Shown here: positions 33,815-43,416 of the stretch, piece by piece | Layout: each line of letters begins with the position of its first letter | Position numbering within the stretch: the stretch's first letter is position 1 | NCBI GenBank assembly: GCA_964370435.1 | Contig: CAYJJG010000013.1 | Location: 1 to 45,432 of the forward strand | Direction: 5' to 3' | Length of the DNA: 45,432 nt | Origin: CALVGQ01 sp964370435 | Lineage (GTDB): Bacteria; Bacillota_I; Bacilli_A; Erysipelotrichales; Erysipelotrichaceae | Notes under the pieces: model-generated | Told to the model about the DNA's origin: nothing | What the model saw: the letters and a program-made list of their open reading frames with translations, nothing else | The model's database searches: none | Program-made: the position numbers and the translations under genes

Positions 33815-34548
33815 TATTCAATCACTCCTAACATTGCCTTGGGATAATCAGATTCAATCATATCTAAGCGCATTTTTATAGCTTGTATTATTTTTTGCTC
33901 AGAATTAATTACTGATCCATCCACATAAAATCCAGCTGCATGTAATTTATCTACAATTTCTTGTGATAAATTATCAATATAGGTCAAATAAATTATTGCT
34001 TGCATTTCCTGCATCAAGCGCACTGGGTCTGTCGGTATATGAGGAACTATTAATCCGATATTAATATTTTGATTCATTGTTTTTAAATAATTTAAAGCTC
34101 GATAATCCACACTAAACACAAAACAATAAGCCGCAAAGTCTTGTGCTTTTATGATCTCATTGATTTTTTCCATGAGTATAAGCACATCGTTATGCATAAC
34201 AATATGCCTTGTTTTTATCTCGATAGCTAATAATAGTTCTTCTTTAATACAATAGGCAATTACTTCTTCTAATGTATGTACTTCAAAATTATCTTTTAGC
34301 TCCTTAAAAGTATAATCACGAATCATTCCCGATAAAACTGTTTTTTGCGATAATTCAATATCATGATATACTACTGCCTGTTTATCTTTGGATAGTTGCA
34401 CATCCACTTCTAAATGAGAAATAGACAACCCCTTAAGTAATTCAAAATTGCTAATGGTATTCTCACGCACTTCACATTGATGCCCTCGATGTCCACCTAT
34501 AAGTAATTTTTTACTATTTCTTAATGTTTCTTGTAATGTTTTTTTCAT
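33814..34548 (-). CDS. Glycerophosphodiester phosphodiesterase family protein
   Basis: 244 residues with the GDPD motifs: GGHRG, ENTISNF, LEVDVQLSKD, VVYHDIEL (catalytic His pair) and LAIEIKT. Products would be an alcohol plus sn-glycerol 3-phosphate. No signal peptide, so it acts in the cytosol on imported substrate. It overlaps the ATPase gene by 4 bases (ATGA) and the PHP gene by one. Confidence 0.88.
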   Translation of the reverse strand: MKKTLQETLRNSKKLLIGGHRGHQCEVRENTISNFELLKGLSISHLEVDVQLSKDKQAVVYHDIELSQKTVLSGMIRDYTFKELKDNFEVHTLEEVIAYCIKEELLLAIEIKTRHIVMHNDVLILMEKINEIIKAQDFAAYCFVFSVDYRALNYLKTMNQNINIGLIVPHIPTDPVRLMQEMQAIIYLTYIDNLSQEIVDKLHAAGFYVDGSVINSEQKIIQAIKMRLDMIESDYPKAMLGVIE

Positions 34549-35651
34549 AAAGTAATATTCATTTTTGTTTCTTTGTTAAATACATTAAATACTTCATCAA
34601 AAACTAAATATACTAGTTCTTGATTTATAGATTTATTTAAAAATGAATGATATTCACCTCTTCCGCTATTTTCTAAAGTTATTCGTACTAAATCATCATT
34701 TATTTGTCCTGATATCAACAATTCTTTCCCTAAGTTTTCAACCATGCTTATTTGAAATGCAATAGCATTTTCTTGTTTTGTAGTTGAAATTTTAATTTCA
34801 TGCGAACGAATTCCAATAACCACATCTGAATCATAGTCTTGTTTAATTTGTTTAGCTAATGCATCGGATAACTTTAAACTAAAAACACTACTAGTAATAA
34901 TACCTTCTTTACTGTCATAATGGGCATTAATAAAATTCATTGGTGGATTGCCCATAAAATTGGCTACAAACAAGTTTACAGGCCGTCTAAACAGTTCTTC
35001 TGGTGTATCATATTGCTGGATTTTACCATTATCTAAAATAGCAATTTTATCTGCAATAGCCATTGCTTCTTCTTGATCATGGGTAACAATTACTGAGGTT
35101 ACTTGTAGTTCTCTTTGGATTTTCTTAATAACCTCTCTAATTTCTATTTTTAAACGAGCGTCTAAATTTGACATCGGCTCATCTAAAAGTAGTATATCTG
35201 GTTCTTTAACTAAAGCCCGAGCCATAGCTACACGTTGTTGTTGTCCGCCTGATAACTGGGTAGGTTTTCTATCTAAAAGATACTCTATTTGTAGCTTTTT
35301 AGCCATATCTCTTGCCTTAATATGACGCTCTTGTTTACTTATCCCTTTTTGTTTTAAAGGAAACGCAATATTATCAATTACTTTTAAATGAGGATATAAT
35401 GCATAAGATTGAAATACCATTCCAATATTTCTATCTTTAGGTGCTTTGTGTGTTACTTCAATATCATTAAAAAATATTTTTCCATCCGTTGGCTCAAGTA
35501 GTCCTGCTAGCGCATTAAGCGTTGTCGTTTTTCCACACCCTGAAGGACCTAGTAATGCCACAAAACATTTATCTTCAATAATCATATCTAAATCATCTAG
35601 CGCAACTACAGTATTGTCAAATACTTTTCTTAAACCCTCTATTTTTATCAT
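34545..35651 (-). CDS. ABC transporter ATP-binding protein, UgpC/MalK type
   Basis: 368 residues: the nucleotide-binding domain (Walker A GPSGCGKTT, signature LSGGQQQRVAM, Walker B ILLLDEPMSNLDA, switch His in VTHDQEEAM) followed by a 120-residue OB-fold regulatory domain, as in carbohydrate-type importers. It starts after AGGAGG and overlaps both neighbours. It powers the two permeases and the binding protein of this operon. Confidence 0.92.
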   Translation of the reverse strand: MIKIEGLRKVFDNTVVALDDLDMIIEDKCFVALLGPSGCGKTTTLNALAGLLEPTDGKIFFNDIEVTHKAPKDRNIGMVFQSYALYPHLKVIDNIAFPLKQKGISKQERHIKARDMAKKLQIEYLLDRKPTQLSGGQQQRVAMARALVKEPDILLLDEPMSNLDARLKIEIREVIKKIQRELQVTSVIVTHDQEEAMAIADKIAILDNGKIQQYDTPEELFRRPVNLFVANFMGNPPMNFINAHYDSKEGIITSSVFSLKLSDALAKQIKQDYDSDVVIGIRSHEIKISTTKQENAIAFQISMVENLGKELLISGQINDDLVRITLENSGRGEYHSFLNKSINQELVYLVFDEVFNVFNKETKMNITL

Positions 35652-36481
35652 ATTCCTTTTCCTCCTGAAATGTTTTGATCCATCAATTGTTTCTGAGATA
35701 TAAAGAAGAAAACAATTACTGGCAGCATGTAAACTAATGCCATCGCTGTAAAGACACCATAATCAGCTATCATTTGTTCATTACGTGATAAAGCACGAAT
35801 ATAGGTTGCTAAAACAGGTGTTTTAGAATTAAAAATTAAAGTGTTAAATAAAATATAGTTTGACCAAGCACTCATGAATGAGAACACACTAATTGATGCA
35901 ATACCTGGTTTAACTAAATGGATGATAACTTGAAAGAACGAGGTGAAACGATTACATCCATCAACTAAAGTAGAGTTTTCTACATCATCAGGAATACCAT
36001 CAAAGAAGTTTTTAATGATATATGTTGACCCCGGTAATCTAAAGGCAATCGCAACTAAGATTACACCTAAAAGTGTGTTTACTATACCTAAATATAATAA
36101 TATATAAAGTACTGCAATCAACAACAGCATCCCAGGAAATAATCGTAGTGATAAGATAATCATTTGTATTGTTTTCTTACCTTTAAACTCAAGACGTGAC
36201 AATGCATACCCTGACATACAAGCTATACCTACTTCACAAAGTGTTACAACAGTTGTAAATAATATAGTATTAGCAATTGCAGGCATTGCAGCATCGATTG
36301 TAGTTTGTTCCCTAACTGCAACTTCTTTATAAATAAAGTCAAAATTACTTAATGTAAAGTCACCTGCTTCATTAAAGAAAGCCATTTGAAAAAATGAAAA
36401 GTACACAATAACAATAGGAATACATATTAAGGCTAAAATTAAAGCAGCTATTTTTTCTTTTCTCTTATCTAGTCTACTCAT
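35648..36481 (-). CDS. ABC transporter permease, MalG/UgpE type
   Basis: 277 residues from the ATG at 36481, which has AGGTGA 5 bases before it (a GTG at 36490 is the other choice). Six membrane segments; the coupling loop is PDDVENSTLVDGCNRFTSFFQVI (shown in part), matching the EAA loop of the second permease. It overlaps the first permease gene by 8 bases. Confidence 0.9.
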   Translation of the reverse strand: MSRLDKRKEKIAALILALICIPIVIVYFSFFQMAFFNEAGDFTLSNFDFIYKEVAVREQTTIDAAMPAIANTILFTTVVTLCEVGIACMSGYALSRLEFKGKKTIQMIILSLRLFPGMLLLIAVLYILLYLGIVNTLLGVILVAIAFRLPGSTYIIKNFFDGIPDDVENSTLVDGCNRFTSFFQVIIHLVKPGIASISVFSFMSAWSNYILFNTLIFNSKTPVLATYIRALSRNEQMIADYGVFTAMALVYMLPVIVFFFISQKQLMDQNISGGKGI

Positions 36482-37355
36482 GAACTTCACCTGCCTTATT
36501 TCTATTCGCTAATAGGTTAATAAATATCAACAAAATCACAACAACAATAATTAGCATCACTGATATTGCAGCACCATATCCATAATTACCATCAATAAAT
36601 GCTTTATGATATGCAGATAATGCCCATACTTCAGATTGGTTTCCTGGTCCACCGTTGGTTATCAATAAGATAGTAGTATAATTAGTTAGTAATCCTAAAG
36701 TTTCCCACAAAGCAATAAACTGGATATGAAATTTTAAATTTGGTAAAATAATACTTTTTACAATTTCAAAATCACTAGCACCATCTATTTTAGCTGCTTT
36801 GAATTGATTCTCTGGAATGCTTTTTACAGCACTTGAAAACACAATCGTTCCATAAGCAATACTTACCAATATCGTAGCAATGATTACCACTAACATTGGA
36901 TTTGTCGCAATCCAGTTAACAGGATCACCACCAAATAATTGCGCATAAAATCGATTTAAAAAACCATTTTCACCTGCATCTAAAATCCATATCCAAAGAA
37001 CTGAATATACTACCGCTGGAGTAATCATCGGTATCATTAAAATAGCCTTGAAAAAGCTACCCAATTTTTCACTCTTAATAAAATAAGTTGTCATGATTGC
37101 TAAAAACAAATCCAAGGTAATAGTAATAACAATAGATACACTGACAAAAATGATAGTATTTTTAATTATAACCATCGTATTAGGATCTTTAAAAATTTTA
37201 ATATAATTATTGAAACCATTAATTTCCCATACAAATCCTGTATCTAAGCTAGTAAAACTCATAATAACAGTTAATATTGCAGGTAAAATATATAATATTG
37301 TTACAAATAGAAGAAATGGCGTTAAAAAACCATAAGCCTGTAAGTTCTTTTTCAA
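36474..37355 (-). CDS. ABC transporter permease, MalF/UgpA type
   Basis: About 293 residues with six membrane segments; the EAA-loop motif is KAAKIDGASDFEIVKSI. The start is set at TTG (37355), since GGGGGTGA lies 5 bases ahead of it; a GTG at 37370 would put the ribosome binding site inside the gene. It follows the binding-protein gene after a hairpin that may reduce its expression. Confidence 0.88.
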   Translation of the reverse strand: MKKNLQAYGFLTPFLLFVTILYILPAILTVIMSFTSLDTGFVWEINGFNNYIKIFKDPNTMVIIKNTIIFVSVSIVITITLDLFLAIMTTYFIKSEKLGSFFKAILMIPMITPAVVYSVLWIWILDAGENGFLNRFYAQLFGGDPVNWIATNPMLVVIIATILVSIAYGTIVFSSAVKSIPENQFKAAKIDGASDFEIVKSIILPNLKFHIQFIALWETLGLLTNYTTILLITNGGPGNQSEVWALSAYHKAFIDGNYGYGAAISVMLIIVVVILLIFINLLANRNKAGEVHE

Positions 37356-37376
37356 AAAATTCACCCCCACTTATTA

Positions 37377-37400
37377 AAAGGGGCTACAACATTGTAGCCC
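37377..37400 (-). terminator. Partial terminator between binding-protein and permease genes
   Basis: Minus strand GGGCTACA (37400-37393), loop, TGTAGCCC (37388-37381), then CTTTTAA. The short T-run suggests leaky termination, giving more binding protein than permease. Confidence 0.7.
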
Positions 37401-37416
37401 TCTTAGTATCTATATT

Positions 37417-38772
37417 TTATTGGAACACTATATTTTCAGCATCGATATTTAATTCCATTTGTGTCTTGAAATCTTCTAGTGCTTGTTCAGGTGTAACCTG
37501 ACCTAGTTCTAACACTACAATTTGTTTATGTAATTCTGAATTGAAAGTATTTAAACCTTCCACAGCTGGAACAACTTGTGCATAATCAGCCATATAAGTT
37601 ACTTCCTTTAAAACTGGGTTAGATGTAATATATTCATGACTATTTGCTTCTTTTACAGAAGACAAAGTAAATATTTCTGAAGCATGATATGCTAACATAT
37701 CATTCGAACCATTCACCAATTCTTCTAATAAATCTTTACAAATTTCAGGATATTTTGTTTGTGAGCTAATCCCCATTCCTTGTGGAGCTGCAGTAACAAA
37801 TGTTTTATCACTATACTCAGAAACTGGGAATACTACAAAGGAAATATCTTCTACAAGTTCTTCTGGTGTTTTATTAACTGATCCAGCAACATATACCGAA
37901 GAATACATTGGTCCATAGTATGAGAACGCACTACCATCACCAACCATCGTATTAATACTTGTCCAACCTTGTTGATTTAAATCTTGTGGTGTAATTTTTG
38001 AAGTATTTGCAGCATCATACATAAATTCAAAGAATCTCAGTAATGCTTCAGAATCAAACACTAGTTTTCCATCTTCATTAAAATATTCTCCACCTAATAC
38101 ATTAAATATATCTAAGAAATCGCTTCCGTATCCTGGACGATGTGCTAAACCAACATCCACAATTCCTTCGTTAGTTAATTCTGTAGCTAAAGCTATAAAT
38201 TGTTCAAAAGTAAATTCTCCATCAGCAATTTGCTGAGGTAGTGCAGCTATTTCTTCTGCTGTCCAACCGTAATCTACTAATGCCTGTTTGTTATAATATA
38301 GTACACGAACTGGTAAATCAAAAGGCATACCGTAAGCTTTACCATCTATCATGTATGGAGTAAAGATATCTTCTACAAAGCTATCGCTCATTAAATCAGA
38401 GATATCCATTAAAGTATCAGCATTAACAAAACCAGCAATATCGCCATCTAATGTAAACATATCTGGAGCATCGTTACTTTTATGAGCGAACACTACATTG
38501 TTGTGGTATTCTACCCAGTCAATAGTTTGATAATCTGTTTCAAATTTAATAACTAGATCTCTTCCTTCTTCCGCGTAGCGTTGATTTAAACGCTCCCCTG
38601 CTTCTAATACCGCATCAGGAATAGTGACAAAATCCATGTTATGGGCAATTCTTAAGGTAATCTCTCCAGTTACTTCTTCTGTAGTTGTATTGGTTGGCTC
38701 ATCATTAGATGAACAGGCAGCAAGACTAATAATCATTAGTACACTTAAAATGCTAATCAGTAGTTTTTTCAT
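37417..38772 (-). CDS. ABC transporter substrate-binding lipoprotein, family 1 (sugar/glycerophosphodiester type)
   Basis: 451 residues. Signal peptide with lipobox SLAAC (Cys20), acidic/Thr-rich linker, then a family-1 solute-binding fold (MPFDLPVRVLYYNKQAL and DGSAFSYYGPMYSS). Similar proteins bind sugars, polyols or glycerol 3-phosphate compounds. The operon suggests a phosphodiester or phospho-sugar, but the binding residues of UgpB cannot be checked by eye. First gene of the operon, under a promoter that carries a LacI-like dyad. Confidence 0.9.
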   Translation of the reverse strand: MKKLLISILSVLMIISLAACSSNDEPTNTTTEEVTGEITLRIAHNMDFVTIPDAVLEAGERLNQRYAEEGRDLVIKFETDYQTIDWVEYHNNVVFAHKSNDAPDMFTLDGDIAGFVNADTLMDISDLMSDSFVEDIFTPYMIDGKAYGMPFDLPVRVLYYNKQALVDYGWTAEEIAALPQQIADGEFTFEQFIALATELTNEGIVDVGLAHRPGYGSDFLDIFNVLGGEYFNEDGKLVFDSEALLRFFEFMYDAANTSKITPQDLNQQGWTSINTMVGDGSAFSYYGPMYSSVYVAGSVNKTPEELVEDISFVVFPVSEYSDKTFVTAAPQGMGISSQTKYPEICKDLLEELVNGSNDMLAYHASEIFTLSSVKEANSHEYITSNPVLKEVTYMADYAQVVPAVEGLNTFNSELHKQIVVLELGQVTPEQALEDFKTQMELNIDAENIVFQ

Positions 38773-38794
38773 ACGTCCCTCCGTTTATAAAATT

Positions 38795-38823
38795 ATTTTA
38801 GTGTTTTTTTACTGAAATATCAA
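38795..38823 (-). promoter_or_regulatory. Importer operon promoter with overlapping dyad
   Basis: Minus strand TTGATA (38823-38818), 17-base spacer, TAAAAT (38800-38795). An imperfect dyad ATTTTAGT-N8-ACTGAAAT (38795-38818, 7 of 8 positions symmetric) fills the spacer and the -10 box, a fit place for the LacI-type repressor encoded upstream. Confidence 0.6.
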
Positions 38824-38874
38824 GGTATATATGTAAAAATAGTGTTAATTAATTGATAAAAATCATTTACTTAA

Positions 38875-39831
38875 TTAATCACACCATTTTATTAAGATAG
38901 GTAGATGAATTAATTTATTAATCTCATTATTATTAAATATTAAGTTCAATAAAATAGTTATCGCTTCTTTCCACATAGCATCATGATATATTTTCATTAC
39001 AATTAGCTTATCTAAATTTAAGTTAACTGTTTCAATATCGTTATATAGAATAATTTTAAACTGTTGTTTTTTTTCTTCTTTTAGTGCTTTTAGCACTCCA
39101 ATAGCACAAGCATCGTTTCCTACTACATAATAATCAGCATGTTCCTTTTCTTTCAAAATTGCTTTACAACTCTTATAGCCACCAGCCTCACTAAACTCAC
39201 CTATCTTGAAATAAGCACTATTATATAGACTAAATTCTTGTAATGTTTCTTTTAAAACTTGTATTCTTTTTCTTCCGATAACAATGTTTTCTCGTGGCAT
39301 GGATAATCCTCCAATGTAGCCTATTTTAGTTTTACCTTCTTCCTGCAATCGCTCAATTACCCGTTTAAATCCGTCTTTGATATCCACATTAATACGATTA
39401 TAGTTATAATTACCTACTTCAGAATTGACAAATACTATATTAAAAGAAACTTGATTTAAATACGCAATTTCATCTTCATTAAAAGTACCTAAAGCAAGCA
39501 CTCCATGAAACTCTACCTCTTCTTGATATTGAAAGCGCACAAATTCAACACTGTATCTATTACTAATTTCTGAGGCCAAATATTGTAAGGACGATAATTT
39601 TGTGTTCACTTGTGATTCTTCTATTATTTGCCAATCTGCTAGACCAATAACTATTTTTTCTCCCTCAACATTTCGTTTGCTTCTAGGCACATAATTTAAT
39701 TCTTGTGCGGCTTCAAAAATTGCTTTTCTTTTTGTTTGTGATAACATCATTGTTTTATCATTATTTAAAACACGCGATACAGTAGTAATAGAAACATTTG
39801 CTTTATCTGCAACATCTTTAATAGTGGCCAT
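38875..39831 (-). CDS. LacI/GalR-family transcription regulator
   Basis: 318 residues. N-terminal LacI helix-turn-helix and hinge (ATIKDVADKANVSITTVSRV), then a periplasmic-binding-like effector domain (GVLALGTFNEDEI, KIGYIGGLSMPRE, DYYVVGNDACAIGVL). It starts after AAGGAG. It is immediately upstream of the importer operon in the same direction and most likely controls it. The effector is probably a sugar-like or phosphorylated compound. Confidence 0.92.
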   Translation of the reverse strand: MATIKDVADKANVSITTVSRVLNNDKTMMLSQTKRKAIFEAAQELNYVPRSKRNVEGEKIVIGLADWQIIEESQVNTKLSSLQYLASEISNRYSVEFVRFQYQEEVEFHGVLALGTFNEDEIAYLNQVSFNIVFVNSEVGNYNYNRINVDIKDGFKRVIERLQEEGKTKIGYIGGLSMPRENIVIGRKRIQVLKETLQEFSLYNSAYFKIGEFSEAGGYKSCKAILKEKEHADYYVVGNDACAIGVLKALKEEKKQQFKIILYNDIETVNLNLDKLIVMKIYHDAMWKEAITILLNLIFNNNEINKLIHLPILIKWCD

Positions 39832-39933
39832 AATTAAACTCCTTCATTCTTAAATTATACTTAATTTTTTATTAAATTGTTTATTGAATTTATTTTTTAA
39901 CTCTTTTTTGTTCCCTACAATAGTTTTAATATT

Positions 39934-39956
39934 AAAAAAACGGATTTTCATCCGTT
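39934..39956 (-). terminator. Terminator of the lactate dehydrogenase operon
   Basis: Minus strand AACGGAT-GAAA-ATCCGTT (39956-39939) with a GNRA loop, then seven T. It lies 2 bases past the last stop codon. Confidence 0.93.
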
Positions 39957-39958
39957 AA

Positions 39959-41362
39959 TTAATCACACACTTTACCAGGATTTAATAAACCCTTAGGATC
40001 AAATGCTAACTTTATATTTTTAAGTAAAAGCATGTATTCCTCACTGTGTTGTCTTTTAAGATACGGTATTTTGGCAAAACCGATACCATGTTCACCAGAA
40101 ACATGACCCTTAAAATCCTCTGCTTTTTTATAAAGTAAGTCAAAAGCATGATCCAGCCTTTTCTTAAATTCTTCTTCACTTAGTTTATCTTTTAGTACAT
40201 AGATATGTAAATTACCATCTCCTGCATGTCCAAAAGAAGCAATTCTGATATCCACAATTTTTTCTACTTCTTTAGTATATTTAACTAATTGAGCTACTTT
40301 ATCACGAGGCACAACCACATCACATTCATCCATCTCTGTCGTTGAGGCTTTAATAGCTTCTAAGAATGCCCCTCTAGCTGACCATATTGACTCATCACGC
40401 TCTTGCGTATCTGATATGAAAACATCAAGAGCACCTTCTTTTAAACACACATCTGCTACTTGTTCATAAACGTGTTCTACTTCTTCTATACTGTTTCCAT
40501 CAAAAGAAAGTAATAAATAAGCATCACTAGAAGAATCAGGGAACTTTTTGCCTAAGAAATCTTCGGCATTCTCAATTACTCTTCTTTCCATATATTCTAT
40601 GGCAGTAGGAATAAACTTTGAGCGAATGATTTTAGGAACTGCCTCAATAGCTGTTTCTAAGTCTATGAAAGGAACTAATAAACTGACTTTAACTTTAGGT
40701 AGAGGGAGTAATTTTAAAGTTGCTTGAGTTATAAACCCTAATGTTCCTTCTGAGCCAATAATTAAATCTTTAAGTGAATAACCTGATGAATTTTTAACTA
40801 CTTTCGAGCCCATAGTTACTACTTCACCATTCATTAATACTACTTCTAGTCCACGAACATAATCACGAGTTACTCCGTATTTAACAGCACGCATACCTCC
40901 AGCATTGGTTGAAATATTGCCACCGATAGTTGCTGATTTTTCTCCTGGATCGGGAGGATAGAAGAAATCATTATCTTCTACATATTTAGCTATCTCCATA
41001 AGAAGTACTCCTGGCTCTACACTCAGGGTAAGATTATCTTTATCTAATTCTAATATTTTATTCATACGTACTGTTGAAATCATTAGTCCACCATGAATTG
41101 CTACTGATGCACCTACTAGCCCTGTGCCTTGTCCTCTTGGTGTAACGGTAATGTTATTTTCATAACAATACTTTAATAAACTGACTATTTCTTCTTTACT
41201 TGTAACTTCCACTACAACATCAGGATAATTAGTAACTCCTGCAAGCTCATCTTTAGAATAGTCACTATGAATTTCTTCTTTTCCTATAAATAGTTGTCCT
41301 TCTTTAATGACTGACTTAAAATAAGCAATGTCTTCTTGATTAATTTTTTTGAATTTTTCCAT
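39959..41362 (-). CDS. lctD: FAD-linked lactate dehydrogenase subunit (GlcD/LctD type)
   Basis: 467 residues with a VAO-type FAD-binding domain (PRGQGTGLVGASVA, and PDPGEKSATIGGNISTNAGG in part) and a C-terminal FAD_oxidase_C domain with the metal/substrate motif SFGHAGDGNLH and the closing HVSGEHGIGFAK. Its ATG overlaps the EtfA-like gene's stop by one base. With EtfA and EtfB it should form an electron-bifurcating lactate dehydrogenase that couples lactate oxidation to NAD reduction at the cost of reduced ferredoxin, as in Acetobacterium woodii. Glycolate or another 2-hydroxyacid cannot be excluded. Confidence 0.87.
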   Translation of the reverse strand: MEKFKKINQEDIAYFKSVIKEGQLFIGKEEIHSDYSKDELAGVTNYPDVVVEVTSKEEIVSLLKYCYENNITVTPRGQGTGLVGASVAIHGGLMISTVRMNKILELDKDNLTLSVEPGVLLMEIAKYVEDNDFFYPPDPGEKSATIGGNISTNAGGMRAVKYGVTRDYVRGLEVVLMNGEVVTMGSKVVKNSSGYSLKDLIIGSEGTLGFITQATLKLLPLPKVKVSLLVPFIDLETAIEAVPKIIRSKFIPTAIEYMERRVIENAEDFLGKKFPDSSSDAYLLLSFDGNSIEEVEHVYEQVADVCLKEGALDVFISDTQERDESIWSARGAFLEAIKASTTEMDECDVVVPRDKVAQLVKYTKEVEKIVDIRIASFGHAGDGNLHIYVLKDKLSEEEFKKRLDHAFDLLYKKAEDFKGHVSGEHGIGFAKIPYLKRQHSEEYMLLLKNIKLAFDPKGLLNPGKVCD

Positions 41363-42567
41363 TATGCTGTCTCCTTTGAAACTAGTGTTTGGTTTTGTTT
41401 AATAGTATTAATTAATGATGGTATAATTTCGTATACATCTCCTACTAAACCAATATGGGCTACATCAAAGATAGTGGCCTTAGGATCATTATTAATTGCA
41501 ATAATTGTTTCGGATCCATTCATTCCAGCGACAAATTGAATTGCTCCGCTAACACCACAAGTGATAATCAATTTGGGTCTTACTGTTCTTCCACTTAAGC
41601 CAATTTGTAGTCGAGCATCCATCATCCCATTTTCAATTAATGGTCTAGTACAGGCAACTTTTGCCTGAAGTAACTCAGCTAGTTCTTTAACTAAATTAAC
41701 ACCAACTTCATTCTTAATTGCAGCTCCAGCAACAACTATAATTTCAGCATCTTCAATACTTTCCGTTTTCTCTTTTTCACGCACTTCTAATACTTGAATA
41801 GCGCTTGAAAAATCTATTTTACTAACATCGCAGTGCTCTATTTTAGCTACTGGATTATCTATCGGTGTTGGTGTATCAAAAATTTTATAACGCACTGTCG
41901 CAAACTGTGGACGATGATTTGGTGTATAAATATGTGCCATAATATTTCCACCAAAAGCTGGTCTAATTTGATCTAAATCACTATTTTCAGACACATCAAG
42001 AATTGTGCAGTCTGCTGTCAGTCCTGTTTTAAAGCGAGCTGCTACTCGCGGCGCTAGTGAGCGACCTATATTAGTTCCTCCAACTAAAACTATAGAAGGT
42101 TTATTATTGTTAATATAGTCTTCTAATACCGCTGTATACGGTTCGATTTTGAAATCTTTTAATGCATCATGTTGATAACTAAATATAGTATCTATATCAT
42201 ATTTTAATAATGTACTACAGGCTAAAGTAGTATCTTGTGCTAATACTACAGCATGTACAGGATGATTAATTTTATCAGCCATCACTCTTGCTTTTCCTAA
42301 TAATTCTAATGATACTGGATGAATTTCATTATTCAAATATTCTATAACAACTGCAATTCCAACCCATTTATCTTTATCTATCTGCTGTACCTTTTCTTCT
42401 ACAAATTCAAATATTGTAGGCTCTTTTCTAGTACATATTTTACACATTTTACAACCAGCATTAATAGAAAGTGCTTTACCATCAAATTCAATCGCATTAA
42501 ATGGACATAGCTCTACAAGTTTTTGTGATTCTTTAACTTGATCTTGATTAATTATAATTTTTGACAT
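41362..42567 (-). CDS. lctC: Electron transfer flavoprotein alpha subunit with N-terminal Fe-S domain
   Basis: 401 residues. The first 50 hold four Cys (C21, C39, C42, C45) for one 4Fe-4S cluster, an extension typical of EtfA partners of lactate dehydrogenases. The EtfA body follows, with the FAD-binding C-terminal domain (LQIGLSGRTVRPKL, GVSGAIQFVAGM, INNDPKATIFDVAHIGLVGD in part). It starts after GGGGG and lies 8 bases after etfB. Confidence 0.92.
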   Translation of the reverse strand: MSKIIINQDQVKESQKLVELCPFNAIEFDGKALSINAGCKMCKICTRKEPTIFEFVEEKVQQIDKDKWVGIAVVIEYLNNEIHPVSLELLGKARVMADKINHPVHAVVLAQDTTLACSTLLKYDIDTIFSYQHDALKDFKIEPYTAVLEDYINNNKPSIVLVGGTNIGRSLAPRVAARFKTGLTADCTILDVSENSDLDQIRPAFGGNIMAHIYTPNHRPQFATVRYKIFDTPTPIDNPVAKIEHCDVSKIDFSSAIQVLEVREKEKTESIEDAEIIVVAGAAIKNEVGVNLVKELAELLQAKVACTRPLIENGMMDARLQIGLSGRTVRPKLIITCGVSGAIQFVAGMNGSETIIAINNDPKATIFDVAHIGLVGDVYEIIPSLINTIKQNQTLVSKETA

Positions 42568-42575
42568 AGTGCCCC

Positions 42576-43364
42576 CTAAATGTATTTCATTTCTTTAAGC
42601 TTATCGTAAAGCTTAGCTGCTAAAACTTTATCTTCATCATCCCACAGTTCATGAGTATCATTTCCCGTTGGTGGAAATATTCTTTTTACTTGTGTGGGTG
42701 AGCCATTTAATCCATAGTGCATTTCATCTTTATCATCTAAATCATTAAAAGTGATGTGCTTTATTGCTTTATTAGCTGTAGCAAGTTTTAATCGATACGA
42801 TGGCAGTCGTGGTTGAAAAATCCCTTTTTCCACCGTAATTAAACAAGGATATGCTATTTCTATGATACTTGTAGTTTGTGGCATATCTACTTTTACAATA
42901 ATACTCTTTTCTTTTATCTCAACAATTTCGCTAACATTAGCTACATGGCTAATATCTAAAAACTCTGCCATTTCTGGACCTACTTGTGCAGTATCACCGT
43001 CAGTAGTCATTTTACCGCAAATAATTAAATCGGCCTGAGTTATTTTCTTTACCCCTTGTGCTAAAGCATAGGCTGTAGCTAAAACATCTGCCCCTGCAAA
43101 TTTTCTATCCGTTAATAAAACTGCATTATCAGCACTCATCATATATGCTTCTTTTAATACACTTTCAGCTTGTGGTGGACCCATACTTAAGGCATGCACA
43201 CAGGCACCAGTTTGTTCTTTAATTTTAATTGCAGTTTCTAAGGCATATAGATCATAAGGATTCATCTTAGAAGCTACACCATCTCTTTTAAGTACCCCTG
43301 TTTTTTCGTCTACCTCTACTTGGGTAGTTCCAGGTACTTGTTTAATACACACTACTATTTCCAT
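42576..43364 (-). CDS. lctB: Electron transfer flavoprotein beta subunit
   Basis: 262 residues from the ATG at 43364, which has AAAGGAG ahead of it; an upstream start would include that site. Motifs of EtfB: VVCIKQVPGT at the start, DLIICGKMTTDGDTAQVGPE, and the late PSYRLKLATANK. In bifurcating Etf this subunit binds the second FAD and NAD. First gene of the lctBCD-like operon; a dyad lies upstream at 43417-43436. Confidence 0.92.
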   Translation of the reverse strand: MEIVVCIKQVPGTTQVEVDEKTGVLKRDGVASKMNPYDLYALETAIKIKEQTGACVHALSMGPPQAESVLKEAYMMSADNAVLLTDRKFAGADVLATAYALAQGVKKITQADLIICGKMTTDGDTAQVGPEMAEFLDISHVANVSEIVEIKEKSIIVKVDMPQTTSIIEIAYPCLITVEKGIFQPRLPSYRLKLATANKAIKHITFNDLDDKDEMHYGLNGSPTQVKRIFPPTGNDTHELWDDEDKVLAAKLYDKLKEMKYI

Positions 43365-43416
43365 AAATTCTCCTTTATATTGCACTTAATTTGAGCTAAT
43401 TATAAGTTTAGCCCTT

